Shown here: positions 1 through 14,894 of the stretch, piece by piece
How the letters are laid out: each line of letters starts with the position of its first letter
How positions within the stretch are numbered: the stretch's first letter is position 1
Assembly (NCBI GenBank): GCA_943735955.1
Contig: OX030955.1
Span: forward strand, 248,001 to 312,000
Reading direction: 5' to 3'
From: Piscicola geometra
Lineage: Eukaryota; Annelida; Clitellata; Hirudinida; Piscicolidae
Length of the DNA stretch: 64,000 bases
The notes under the pieces: generated by a model
Seen by the model: only the letters and a program-made list of their open reading frames with translations
The model's database searches: none
What the model was told of the DNA's origin: nothing
Made by a program: the position numbers and the translations under genes

Positions 1-3000
1 GGTGAAGACGGTGAAGACGTTGAAGACGATGAAGACGGTAAAGACGGTGAAGACGATGAAGACGATGAAGACGGTGAAGACGGTGAAGACGAACGATGAA
101 GACGATGAAGACCGGGAAGACGATGAAGACGATGAAGACTGTGAAGACGAACGATGAATACGATGAAGACGATGAAGACGGTGAAGACGATGAAGACGGT
201 GAAGACGATGAAGACGGTGAAGACGATGAAGGCGGTGAAGACGAACGATGAAGACGATGAAGACGGTGAAGACGGTGAAGAAGATGAAGACGATGAAGAC
301 GGTGAAGACGATGAAGACGGTGAAGACGAACGATGAAGACGATGAAGACGGTGAAGACGGTGAAGAAGATGAAGACGATGAAGACGGTGATGACGATGAA
401 GACGGTGAAGACGATGAAGACGGTGAAGACGATGAAGACGATGAAGACGGTGAAGACGGTGAAGACGATGAAGACAATGAAGACGGTGAAGACGATGAAG
501 ACGGTGAAGACGAACGATGAAGACGATGAAGACGGTGAAGACGGTGAAGACGATGAAGACGATGAAGACGGTGAAGACGGTGAAGACGATGAAGACGATG
601 ATGACGATGAAGACGGTGAAGACGGTGAAGACGGTGAAGACGGTGAAGACGATGAAGACGATGAAGACGATGAAGACGATGAAGACGATGAAGACGGTGA
701 AGACGATGAAGACGATGAAGACGATGAAGACGGTGAAGACGGTGAAGACGATGAAGACGGTGAAGACTATGAAGACGATGAAGACGGTGAAGACGGTGAA
801 GACGAACGATGAAGACGATGAAGACGGTGAAGACGGTGAAGACGGTGAAGACGGTGAAAACGATGAAGACGATGAAGACGGTGAAGACGGTGAAGACGGT
901 GAAGACGAACGATGAAGACGATGAAGACGATGAAGACGATGAAGACGGTTAAGACGATGAAGACGATGAAGACGATGAAGACGGTGAAGACGATGAAGAC
1001 GGTGAAGACGGTGAAGACGGTGAAGACGGTGAAGATGATGAAGACGGTGAAGACGATGAAGACGGTGAAGACGAACGATGAAGACGGTGAAGACGGTGAA
1101 GAAGATGAAGACGATAAAGACGGTGAAGACGATGAAGACGGTGAAGACGATGAAGACGGTGAAGACGATGAAGACGGTGAAGACGATGAAGACGATGAAG
1201 ACGGTGAAGACGGTGAAGACGATGAAGACGGTGAAGACTATGAAGACGATGAAGACGGTGAAGACGGTGAAGACGAACGATGAAGACGATGAAGACGGTG
1301 AAGACGGTGAAGACGGTGAAGACGGTGAAGACGGTGAAGACGATGAAGACGGTGAAGACGGTGAAGACGGTGAAGACGATGAAGACGATGAAGACGATGA
1401 AGACGGTGAAGACGATGAAGACGGTGAAGACGATGAAGACGGTGAAGACGATGAAGACGGTGAAGACGAACGATGAAGACGATGAAGACGGTGAAGACGG
1501 TGAAGAAGATGAAGACGATGAAGACGGTGAAGACGATGAAGACGGTGAAGACGATGAAGACGGTGAAGACGATGAAGACGATGAAGACGATGAAGACGGT
1601 GAAGACGATGAAGACGGTGAAGACGGTGAAGACGATGAAGACGATGAAGACGGTGAAGACGGTGAAGACGGTGAAGACGATGAAGACGGTGAAGACGGTG
1701 AAGACGGTGAAGACGATGAAGACGATGAAGACGATGAAGACGGTGAAGACGATGAAGACGGTGAAGACGATGAAGACGGTGAAGACGATGAAGACGGTGA
1801 AGACGAACGATGAAGACGATGAAGACGGTGAAGACGGTGAAGAAGATGAAGACGATGAAGACGGTGAAGACGATGAAGACGGTGAAGACGATGAAGACGG
1901 TGAAGACGATGAAGACGATGAAGACGATGAAGACGGTGAAGACGATGAAGACGGTGAAGACGGTGAAGACGATGAAGACGATGAAGACGCTGAAGACGAT
2001 GAAGACGATAAAGACGGTGAAGACGAACGATGTAGACGATGAAGACGATGAAGACGGTGAAGACGATGAAGACGGTGAAGACGATGAAAACGTTGAAGAC
2101 GATGAAGGCGGTGAAGACGATGAAGACGATGAAGACGATGAAGACGGTGAAGACGATGAAGACGGTGAAGACGATGAAGACGGTGAAGACGATGAAGACG
2201 GTGAAGACGATGAAGACGATGAAGACGATGAAGACGATGAAGACGATGAAGACGGTGAAGACGATGAAGACGGTGAAGACGGTGGAGACGGTGAAGACTA
2301 TGAAGACGGTGAAGACGAACGATGAAGACGATGAAGACGGTGAAGACGGTGAAGAAGATGAAGACGATGAAGACGGTGAAGACGATGAAGACGGTGAAGA
2401 CGATGAAGACGGTGAAGACGATGAAGACGATGAAGACGATGAAGACGGTGAAGAAGATGAAGACAATGAAGACAGTGAAGACGATGAAGACGGTGAAGAC
2501 GAACGATGAAGACGATGAAGACGGTGAAGACGGTGAAGACGATGAAGACGATGAAGACGGTGAAGACGGTGAAGACGGTGAAGACGGTGAAGACGGTGAA
2601 GACGGTGAAAACGAACGATGAAGACGATGAAGACGATGAAGACGATGAAGACGGTTAAGACGATGAAGACGATGAAGACGGTGAAGACGATGAAGACGAT
2701 GAAGACGGTGAAGACGATGAAGACGGTGAAGACGAACGATGAAGACGATGAAGACGGTGAAGACGGTGAAGACGATGAAGACGATGAAGACGGTGAAGAC
2801 GGTGAAGACGATGAAGAAGATGAAGACGGTGAAGACGAACGATGAAGACGGTGAAGACGATGAAGATGGTGAAGACGATGAAGACGGTGAAGACGATGAA
2901 GACGGTGAAGACGATGAAGACGGTGAAGACGATGAAGACGGTGAAGACGATGAAGACGGTGAAGACGATGAAGACGATGAAGACGAACGATGAAGACGAT

Positions 3001-4083
3001 GAAGACGGTGAAGACGATGAAGACGGTGAAGACGATGAAGAAGATGAAGACGGTGAAGACGATGAAGACGGTGAAGACGGTGAAGACGGTGAAGACGGTG
3101 AAGACGGTGAAGACGGTGAAGACGTTGAAGACGATGAAGACGGTAAAGACGGTGAAGACGATGAAGACGATGAAGACGGTGAAGACGGTGAAGACGAACG
3201 ATGAAGACGATGAAGACCGGGAAGACGATGAAGACGATGAAGACGGTGAAGACGAACGATGAATACGATGAAGACGATGAAGACGGTGAAGACGATGAAG
3301 ACGGTGAAGACGATGAAGACGGTGAAGACGATGAAGGCGGTGAAGACGAACGATGAAGACGATGAAGACGGTGAAGACGGTGAAGAAGATGAAGACGATG
3401 AAGACGGTGAAGACGATGAAGACGGTGAAGACGAACGATGAAGACGATGAAGACGGTGAAGACGGTGAAGAAGATGAAGACGATGAAGACGGTGATGACG
3501 ATGAAGACGGTGAAGACGATGAAGACGGTGAAGACGATGAAGACGATGAAGACGGTGAAGACGGTGAAGACGATGAAGACAATGAAGACGGTGAAGACGA
3601 TGAAGACGGTGAAGACGAACGATGAAGACGATGAAGACGGTGAAGACGGTGAAGACGATGAAGACGATGAAGACGGTGAAGACGGTGAAGACGATGAAGA
3701 CGATGATGACGATGAAGACGGTGAAGACGGTGAAGACGGTGAAGACGGTGAAGACGGTGAAGACGATGAAGACGATGAAGACGATGAAGACGATGAAGAC
3801 GGTGAAGACGATGAAGACGATGAAGACGATGAAGACGGTGAAGACGGTGAAGACGATGAAGACGGTGAAGACTATGAAGACGATGAAGACGGTGAAGACG
3901 GTGAAGACGAACGATGAAGACGATGAAGACGGTGAAGACGGTGAAGACGGTGAAGACGGTGAAAACGATGAAGACGATGAAGACGGTGAAGACGGTGAAG
4001 ACGGTGAAGACGAACGATGAAGACGATGAAGACGATGAAGACGATGAAGACGGTTAAGACGATGAAGACGATGAAGACGATGA
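1..4083 (+). repeat. Higher-order duplication, offset 3105 bp
   Basis: Positions 1 to about 978 recur at 3106 to about 4083. The rare marks GACGTTGAAG (16 and 3121), GACCGGGAAG (110 and 3215), GAATACG (155 and 3260) and GATGATGAC (598 and 3703) all line up at the same spacing. Only a few single-base differences are visible, for example GACTGT versus GACGGT near 147/3252. The left copy is cut by the window edge, so the true repeat unit may be the full 3.1 kb. Confidence 0.88.
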
Positions 4084-5734
4084 AGACGATGAAGACGATG
4101 AAGACGGTGAAGACGATGAAGACGATGAAGACGGTGAAGACGATGAAGACGGTGAAGACGAACGATGAAGACGATGAAGACGGTGAAGACGGTGAAGACG
4201 ATGAAGACGGTGAAGACGGTGAAGACGGTGAAGACGATGAAGACGATGAAGACGGTGAAGACGAACGATGAAGACGGTGAAGACGATGAAGACGGTGAAG
4301 ACGAACGATGAAGACGATGAAGACGGTGAAGACGGTGAAGACGATGAAGACGATGAAGACGGTGAAGACGGTGAAGACGATGAAGACGATGAAGACGATG
4401 AAGACGGTGAAGACGGTGAAGACGGTGAAGACGGTGAAGACGGTGAAGACGATGAAGACGATGAAGACGATGAAGACGATGAAGACGGTGAAGACGATGA
4501 AGACGATGAAGACGATGAAGACGGTGAAGACGGTGAAGACGATGAAGACGGTGAAGACTATGAAGACGATGAAGACGGTGAAGACGGTGAAGACGAACGA
4601 TGAAGACGATGAAGACGGTGAAGACGGTGAAGACGGTGAAGACGGTGAAAACGATGAAAACGATGAAGACGGTGAAGACGGTGAAGACGGTGAAGACGAA
4701 CGATGAAGACGATGAAGACGGTTAAGACGATGAAGACGATGAAGACGGTGAAGACGATGAAGACGATGAAGACGGTGAAGACGATGAAGACGATGAAGAC
4801 GATGAAGACGGTGAAGACGATGAAGACGGTGAAGACGAACGATGAAGACGATGAAGACGGTGAAGACGGTGAAGACGATGAAGACGATGAAGACGGTGAA
4901 GACGGTGAAGACGATGAAGACGATGAAGACGGTGAAGACGAACGATGAAGACGGTGAAGACGATGAAGACGGTGAAGACGATGAAGACGGTGAAGACGAT
5001 GAAGACGGTGAAGACGATGAAGACGGTGAAGACGATGAAGACGGTGAAGACGATGAAGACGATGAAGACGAACGATGAAGACGATGAAGACGGTGAAGAC
5101 GATGAAGACGGTGAAGACGATGAAGAAGATGAAGACGGTGAAGACGATGAAGACGGTGAAGACGGTGAAAACGGTGAAGACGGTGAAGACGGTGAAGACG
5201 GTGAAGACGGTGAAGACGATGAAGACGGTAAAGACGGTGAAGACGATGAAGACGATGAAGACGGTGAAGACGGTGAATACGAACGATGAAGACGATGAAG
5301 ACGATGAAGACGGTGAAGACGATGAAGACGGTGAAGACGATGAAGACGGTGAAGACGATGAAGGCGGTGAAGACGATGAAGACGATGAAGACGATGAAGA
5401 CGGTGAAGACGATGAAGACGGTGAAGACGATGAAGACGGTGAAGACGATGAAGACGGTGAAGACGAACGATGAAGACGATGAAGACGGTGAAGACGGTGA
5501 AGACGATGAAGACGATGAAGACGGTGAAGACGGTGAAGACGATGAAGACGATGAAGACGGTGAAGACGAACGATGAAGACGGTGAAGACGATGAAGACGG
5601 TGAAGACGATGAAGACGGTGAAGACGATGAAGACGGTGAAGACGATGAAGACGGTGAAGACGATGAAGACGGTGAAGACGATTAAGACGATGAAGACGAA
5701 CGATGAAGACGATGAAGACGGTGAAGACGATGAA

Positions 5735-8700
5735 GACGGTGAAGACGATGAAGACGGTGAAGACGATGAAGAAGATGAAGACGGTGAAGACGATGAAGAC
5801 GGTGAAGACGGTGAAAACGGTGAAGACGGTGAAGACGGTGAAGACGGTGAAGACGGTGAAGATGGTGAAAACGATGAAGACGGTAAAGACGGTGAAGACG
5901 ATCAAGACGATGAAGACGGTGAAGACGGTGAAGACGAACGATGAAGACGATGAAGACGGTGAAGACGATGAAGACGATGAAGACGGTGAAGACGGACGAT
6001 GAAGACGATGAAGACGATGAAGACGGTGAAGACGATGAAGACGGTGAAGACGATGAAGACGGTGAAGACGATGAAGGCGGTGAAGACGATGAAGACGATG
6101 AAGACGATGAAGACGGTGACGACGATGAAGACGGTGAAGACGATGAAGACGGTGAAGACGATGAAGACGGTGAAGACGATGAAGACGATGAAGACGATGA
6201 AGACGGTGAAGACGATGAAGACGGTGAAGACGATGAAGACGATGAAGACGATGAAGACGGTGAAGACGATGAAGACGGTGAAGACGAACGATGAAGACGA
6301 TGAAGACGGTGAAGACGGTGAAGAAGATGAAGACGATGAAGACGGTGAAGACGATGAAGACGGTGAAGACGATGGAAGCGGGGAAGACGATGAAGACGAT
6401 GAAGACGGTGAAGACGGTGAAGACGATGAAGACAATGAAGACGGTGAAGACGATGAAGATGGTGAAGACGAACGATGAAGACGATGAAGACGATGAAGAC
6501 GGTGAAGACGATGAAGACGATGAAGACGGTGAAGACGGTGAAGACGATGAAGACGATGAAGACGGTGAAGACGGTGAAGACGAACGATGAAGACGATGAA
6601 GACGATGAAGACGATGAAGACGGTTAAGACGATGAAGACGATGAAGACGGTGAAGACGATGAAGACGATGAAGTCGGTGAAGACGATGAAGACGGTGAAG
6701 ACGAACGATGAAGACGGTGAAGACGGTGAAGACGATGAAGACGATGAAGACGGTGAAGACGGTGAAGACGATGAAGAGGATGAAGACGGTGAAGACGAAC
6801 GATGAAGACGGTGAAGACGATGAAGACGGTGAAGACGATGAAGACGGTGAAGACGATTAAGACGGTGAAGACGATGAAGACGGTGAAGACGATGAAGACG
6901 ATGAAGACGAACGATGAAGACGATGAAGACGGTGAAGACGATGAAGACGGTGTAGACGATGAAGAAGATGTAGACGGTGAAGACGATGAAGACGGTGAAG
7001 ACGATGAAGAAGATGAAGACGGTGAAGACGATGAAGACGGTGAAGACGGTGAAAACGGTGAAGACGGTGAAGACGGTGAAGACGGTGAAGACGGTGAAGA
7101 TGGTGAAAACGATGAAGACGGTAAAGACGGTGAAGACGATCAAGACGATGAAGACGGTGAAGACGGTGAAGACGAACGATGAAGACGATGAAGACGGTGA
7201 AGACGATGAAGACGATGAAGACGGTGAAGACGGACGATGAAGACGATGAAGACGATGAAGACGGTGAAGACGATGAAGACGGTGAAGACGATGAAGACGG
7301 TGAAGACGATGAAGGCGGTGAAGACGATGAAGACGATGAAGACGATGAAGACGGTGACGACGATGAAGACGGTGAAGACGATGAAGACGGTGAAGACGAT
7401 GAAGACGGTGAAGACGATGAAGACGATGAAGACGATGAAGACGGTGAAGACGATGAAGACGGTGAAGACGATGAAGACGATGAAGACGATGAAGACGGTG
7501 AAGACGATGAAGACGGTCAAGACGAACGATGAAGACGATGAAGACGGTGAAGACGGTGAAGAAGATGAAGACGATGAAGACGGTGAAGACGATGAAGACG
7601 GTGAAGACGATGGAAGCGGGGAAGACGATGAAGACGATGAAGACGGTGAAGACGGTGAAGACGATGAAGACAATGAAGACGGTGAAGACGATGAAGATGG
7701 TGAAGACGAACGATGAAGACGATGAAGACGGTGAAGACGGTGAAGACGATGAAGACGATGAAGACGGTGAAGACGGTGAAGACGATGAAGACGATGAAGA
7801 CGGTGAAGACGGTGAAGACGAACGATGAAGACGATGAAGACGATGAAGACGATGAAGACGGTTAAGACGATGAAGACGATGAAGACGGTGAAGACGATGA
7901 AGACGATGAAGTCGGTGAAGACGATGAAGACGGTGAAGACGAACGATGAAGACGGTGAAGACGGTGAAGACGATGAAGACGATGAAGACGGTGAAGACGG
8001 TGAAGACGATGAAGAGGATGAAGACGGTGAAGACGAACGATGAAGACGGTGAAGACGATGAAGACGGTGAAGACGATGAAGACGGTGAAGACGATTAAGA
8101 CGGTGAAGACGATGAAGACGGTGAAGACGATGAAGACGATGAAGACGAACGATGAAGACGATGAAGACGGTGAAGACGATGAAGACGGTGTAGACGATGA
8201 AGAAGATGTAGACGGTGAAGACGATGAAGACGGTGAAGACGGTGAAGACGGTGAAGACGGTGAAGACGGTGAAGACGGTGAAGACGATGAAGACGGTGAA
8301 GACGATGAAGGCGGTGAAGACGATGAAGACGATGAAGACGATGAAGACGGTGAAGACGATGAAGACGGTGAAGACGATGAAGACGGTGAAGACGATGAAG
8401 ACGGTGAAGACGATGAAGACGATGAAGACGATGAAGACGGTGAAGACGATGAAGACGGTGAAGACGATGAAGACGATGAAGACGATGAAGACGGTGAAGA
8501 CGATGAAGACGGTGAAGACGAACGATGAAGACGATGAAGACGGTGAAGACGGTGAAGAAGATGAAGACGATGAAGACGGTGAAGACGATGAAGACGGTGA
8601 AGACGATGGAAGCGGGGAAGACGATGAAGACGATGAAGACGGTGAAGACGGTGAAGACGATGAAGACAATGAAGACGGTGAAGACGATGAAGATGGTGAA

Positions 8701-8940
8701 GACGAACGATGAAGACGATGAAGACGGTGAAGACGGTGAAGACGATGAAGACGATGAAGACGGTGAAGACGGTGAAGACGATGAAGACGATGAAGACGGT
8801 GAAGACGGTGAAGACGAACGATGAAGACGATGAAGACGATGAAGACGATGAAGACGGTTAAGACGATGAAGACGATGAAGACGGTGAAGACGATGAAGAC
8901 GATGAAGTCGGTGAAGACGATGAAGACGGTGAAGACGAAC
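5735..8940 (+). repeat. Near-identical 1238-bp tandem duplication plus partial third copy
   Basis: About 5735-6972 and 6973-8228 match at a constant offset of 1238 bp. Shared rare marks include GACGATCAAGAC (5898 and 7136), GATGGAAGCGGGG (6372 and 7610) and GACGGACGATGA (5991 and 7229). A third, shorter copy covers about 8286-8940 at an offset of 996 from the second. The period equals 134 nine-mers plus eight 4-bp phase shifts, and eight phase-shifting boxes can be located in one period. Confidence 0.88.
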
Positions 8941-11900
8941 GATGAAGACGGTGAAGACGATGAAGACGGTTAAGACGATGAAGACGATGAAGACGGTGAA
9001 GACGATGAAGACGATGAAGTCGGTGAAGACGATGAAGACGGTGAAGACGAACGATGAAGACGGTGAAGACGGTGAAGACGGTGAAGACGATGAAGACGAT
9101 GAAGACGGTGAAGACGGTGAAGACGATGAAGAGGATGAAGACGGTGAAGACGAACGATGAAGACGGTGAAGACGATGAAGACGGTGAAGACGATGAAGAC
9201 GGTGAAGACGATTAAGACGGTGAAGACGATTAAGACGGTGAAGACGATGAAGACGATCAAGACGAACGATGAAGACGATGAAGACGGTGAAGACGATGAA
9301 GACGGTGTAGACGATGAAGAAGATGTAGACGGTGAAGACGATGAAGACGGTGAAGACGGTGAAGACGGTGAAGACGGTGAAGACGGTGAAGACGGTGAAG
9401 ACGATGAAGACGGTAAAGACGGTGAAGACGATGAAGACGATGAAGACGGTGAAGACGGTGAAGACGGTGAAGACGGTGAAGACGGTGAAGACGATGAAGA
9501 CGGTAAAGACGGTGAAGACGATGAAGACGATGAAGACGGTGAAGACGGTGAAGACGAACGATGAAGACGATGAAGACGATGAAGACGATGAAGACAGTGA
9601 AGACGGTGAAGACGGTAAAGACGGTGAAGACGGTGAAGACGATGAAGACGATGAAGACGGTGAAGACGATGAAGACGGTGAAGAGGATGAAGACGGTGAA
9701 GACGAACGATGAAGACGGTGAAGACGGTGAAGACGATGAAGACGATGAAGACGGTGAAGACGGTGAAGACGATGAAGAGGATGAAGACGGTGAAGACGAA
9801 CGATGAAGACGGTGAAGACGATGAAGACGGTGAAGACGATGAAGACGGTGAAGACGATTAAGACGGTGAAGACGATGAAGACGGTGAAGACGATGAAGAC
9901 GATGAAGACGAACGATGAAGACGATGAAGACGGTGAAGACGATGAAGACGGTGTAGACGATGAAGAAGATGTAGACGGTGAAGACGATGAAGACGGTGAA
10001 GACGGTGAAGACGGTGAAGACGGTGAAGACGGTGAAGACGGTGAAGACGATGAAGACGGTAAAGACGGTGAAGACGATGAAGACGATGAAGACGGTGAAG
10101 ACGGTGAAGACGGTGAAGACGGTGAAGACGGTGAAGACGATGAAGACGGTAAAGACGGTGAAGACGATGAAGACGATGAAGACGGTGAAGACGGTGAAGA
10201 CGAACGATGAAGACGATGAAGACGATGAAGACGATGAAGACAGTGAAGACGGTGAAGACGGTAAAGACGGTGAAGACGGTGAAGACGATGAAGACGATGA
10301 AGACGGTGAAGACGATGAAGACGGTGAAGACGATGAAGACGGTGAAGACGGTGAAGACGGTGAAGACGATGAAGACGATGAAGACGGTGAAGACGGTGAA
10401 GACGGTGAAGACGGTGAAGACGATGAAGACGGTGAAGACGGTGAAGACGGTGAAGACGATGAAGACGATGAAGACGGTGAAGACGGTGAAGACGGTGAAG
10501 ACGATGAAGACGATGAAGACGATGAAGACGGTGAAGACGATGAAGACGATGAAGACGGTGAAGACGATGAAGACGATGAAGACGGTGAAGACGATGAAGA
10601 CGGTGAAGACGAACGATGAAGACGATGAAGACGGTGAAGACGGTGAAGACGATGAAGACGATGAAGACGGTGAAGACGGTGAAGACGATGAAGACGATGA
10701 AGACGGTGAAGACGAACGATGAAGACGGTGAAGACGATGAAGACGGTGAAGACGATGAAGACGGTGAAGACGATGAAGACGGTGAAGACGATGAAGACGG
10801 TGAAGACGATGAAGACGATGAAGACGAACGATGAAGACGATGAAGACGGTGAAGACGTTGAAGACGGTGAAGACGATGAAGAAGATGAAGACGGTGAAGA
10901 CGATGAAGACGGTGAAGACGGTGAAAACGGTGAAGACGGTGAAGACGGTGAAGACGGTGAAGACGGTGAAGACGATGAAGACGGTAAAGACGGTGAAGAC
11001 GATGAAAACGATGAAGACGGTGAAGACGGTGAAGACGAACGATGAAGACGATGAAGACGATGAAGACGGTGAAGACGATGAAGACGGTGAAGACGATGAA
11101 GACGGTGAAGACGATGAAGGCGGTGAAGACGATGAAGACGATGAAGACGATGAAGACGGTGAAGACGATGAAGACGGTGAAGACGATGAAGACGGTGAAG
11201 ACGATGAAGGCGGTGAAGACGATGAAGACGATGAAGACGATGAAGACGGTGAAGACGATGAAGACGGTGAAGACGATGAAGACGGTGAAGACGATGAAGA
11301 CGGTGAAGACGAACGATGAAGACGATGAAGACGGTGAAGACGGTGAAGACGATGAAGACGATGAAGACGGTGAAGACGGTGAAGACGATGAAGACGATGA
11401 AGACGGTGAAGACGAACGATGAAGACGGTGAAGACGATGAAGACGGTGAAGACGATGAAGACGGTGAAGACGATGAAGACGGTGAAGACGATGAAGACGG
11501 TGAAGACGATGAAGACGATGAAGACGAACGATGAAGACGATGAAGACGGTGAAGACGATGAAGACGGTGAAGACGATGAAGACGGTGAAGACGATGAAGA
11601 AGATGAAGACGGTGAAGACGATGAAGACGGTGAAGACGGTGAAAACGGTGAAGACGGTGAAGACGGTGAAGACGGTGAAGACGGTGAAGACGAACGATGA
11701 AGACGATGAAGACGGTGAAGACGATGAAGACGATGAAGACGGTGAAGACGAACGATGAAGACGATGAAGACGATGAAGACGGTGAAGACGATGAAGACGG
11801 TGAAGACGATGAAGACGGTGAAGACGATGAAGGCGGTGAAGACGATGAAGACGATGAAGACGATGAAGACGGTGAAGACGATGAAGACGGTGAAGACGAT

Positions 11901-12390
11901 GAAGACGGTGAAGACGAACGATGAAGACGATGAAGACGGTGAAGACGGTGAAGAAGATGAAGACGATGAAGACGGTGAAGACGATGAAGACGGTGAAGAC
12001 GGTGAAGACGATGGAAGCGGGGAAGACGATGAAGACGATGAAGACGGTGAAGACGGTGAAGACGATGAAGACAATGAAGACGGTGAAGACGATGAAGATG
12101 GTGAAGACGAACGATGAAGACGATGAAGACGGTGAAGACGGTGAAGACGATGAAGACGATGAAGACGGTGAAGACGGTGAAGACGATGAAGACGATGAAG
12201 ACGGTGAAGACGGTGAAGACGAACGATGAAGACGATGAAGACGATGAAGACGATGAAGACGGTTAAGACGATGAAGACGATGAAGACGGTGAAGACGATG
12301 AAGACGATGAAGTCGGTGAAGACGATGAAGACGGTGAAGACGAACGATGAAGACGGTGAAGACGGTGAAGACGATGAAGACGATGAAGAC

Positions 12391-14894
12391 GGTGAAGACG
12401 GTGAAGACGATGAAGAGGATGAAGACGGTGAAGACGAACGATGAAGACGGTGAAGACGATGAAGACGGTGAAGACGATGAAGACGGTGAAGACGATTAAG
12501 ACGGTGAAGACGATGAAGACGGTGAAGACGATGAAGACGATGAAGACGAACGATGAAGACGATGAAGACGGTGAAGACGATGAAGACGGTGTAGACGATG
12601 AAGAAGATGTAGACGGTGAAGACGATGAAGACGGTGAAGACGGTGAAGACGGTGAAGACGGTGAAGACGGTGAAGACGGTGAAGACGATGAAGACGGTAA
12701 AGACGGTGAAGACGATGAAGACGATGAAGACGGTGAAGACGGTGAAGACGGTGAAGACGGTGAAGACGGTGAAGACGATGAAGACGGTAAAGACGGTGAA
12801 GACGATGAAGACGATGAAGACGGTGAAGACGGTGAAGACGAACGATGAAGACGATGAAGACGATGAAGACGATGAAGACAGTGAAGACGGTGAAGACGGT
12901 AAAGACGGTGAAGACGGTGACGACGATGAAGACGATGAAGACGGTGAAGACGATGAAGACGGTGAAGACGATGAAGACGGTGAAGACGGTGAAGACGGTG
13001 AAGACGATGAAGACGATGAAGACGGTGAAGACGGTGAAGACGGTGAAGACGGTGAAGACGATGAAGACGTTGAAGACGGTGAAGACGGTGAAGACGATGA
13101 AGACGATGAAGACGGTGAAGACGGTGAAGACGGTGAAGACGGTGAAGACGATGAAGACGGTGAAGACGATAAAGACGGTGAAGACGAACGATGAAGACGA
13201 TGAAGACGGTGAAGACGATGAAGACGGTGAAGACGGTGAAGACGAACGATGAAGACGATGAAGAAGATGAAGACGATGAAGACGGTGAAGACGATGAAGA
13301 CGGTGAAGACGATGAAGACGGTGAAGACGGTGAAGACGATGAAGACGATAAAGACGATGAAGACGGTGAAGACGATGAAGACGATGAAGACGGTGAAGAC
13401 GATGAAGACGATGAAGACGGTGAAGAAAGTGAAGACGATGAAGACAATGAAGACGGTGAAGACGATGAAGACGGTGAAGACGAACGATGAAGACGATGAA
13501 GACGGTGAAGACCGTGAAGACGATGAAGACGATGAAGACGGTGAAGACGGTGAAGACGATGAAGACGATGAAGACGGTGAAGACGGTGAAGACGAACGAT
13601 GAAGACAATGAAGACGATGAAGACGATGAAGACGGTTAAGACGGTGAAGACGGTGAAGACGATGAAGAGGATGAAGACGGTGAAGACGAACGATGAAGAC
13701 GGTGAAGACGATGAAGACGGTGAAGACGATGAAGACGGTGAAGACGATTAAGACGGTGAAGACGATGAAGACGGTGAAGACGATGAAGACGATGAAGACG
13801 AACGATGAAGACGATGAAGACGGTGAAGACGATGAAGACGGTGTAGACGATGAAGAAGATGTAGACGGTGAAGACGATGAAGACGGTGAAGACGGTGAAG
13901 ACGGTGAAGACGGTGAAGACGGTGAAGACGGTGAAGACGATGAAGACGGTAAAGACGGTGAAGACGATGAAGACGATGAAGACGGTGAAGACGGTGAAGA
14001 CGGTGAAGACGGTGAAGACGGTGAAGACGATGAAGACGGTAAAGACGGTGAAGACGATGAAGACGATGAAGACGGTGAAGACGGTGAAGACGAACGATGA
14101 AGACGATGAAGACGATGAAGACGATGAAGACAGTGAAGACGGTGAAGACGGTAAAGACGGTGAAGACGGTGACGACGATGAAGACGATGAAGACGGTGAA
14201 GACGATGAAGACGGTGAAGACGATGAAGACGGTGAAGACGGTGAAGACGGTGAAGACGATGAAGACGATGAAGACGGTGAAGACGGTGAAGACGGTGAAG
14301 ACGGTGAAGACGATGAAGACGTTGAAGACGGTGAAGACGGTGAAGACGATGAAGACGATGAAGACGGTGAAGACGGTGAAGACGGTGAAGACGGTGAAGA
14401 CGATGAAGACGGTGAAGACGATAAAGACGGTGAAGACGAACGATGAAGACGATGAAGACGGTGAAGACGATGAAGACGGTGAAGACGGTGAAGACGAACG
14501 ATGAAGACGATGAAGAAGATGAAGACGATGAAGACGGTGAAGACGATGAAGACGGTGAAGACGATGAAGACGGTGAAGACGGTGAAGACGATGAAGACGA
14601 TAAAGACGATGAAGACGGTGAAGACGATGAAGACGATGAAGACGGTGAAGACGATGAAGACGATGAAGACGGTGAAGAAAGTGAAGACGATGAAGACAAT
14701 GAAGACGGTGAAGACGATGAAGACGGTGAAGACGAACGATGAAGACGATGAAGACGGTGAAGACCGTGAAGACGATGAAGACGATGAAGACGGTGAAGAC
14801 GGTGAAGACGATGAAGACGATGAAGACGGTGAAGACGGTGAAGACGAACGATGAAGACAATGAAGACGATGAAGACGATGAAGACGGTTAAGAC
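12391..14894 (+). repeat. Near-identical 1252-bp tandem duplication
   Basis: About 12391-13642 and 13643-14894 match at an offset of 1252 bp through several consecutive blocks. They share GGTGTAGAC, GACGTTGAAG (13066 and 14318), GAAGAAAGTG (13423 and 14675) and GACCGTGAAG (13510 and 14762). Blocks with the same GTAGAC/TAAGAC marks also occur at 9157-9564 and 9803-10210, so this unit has been copied more than once. Confidence 0.85.
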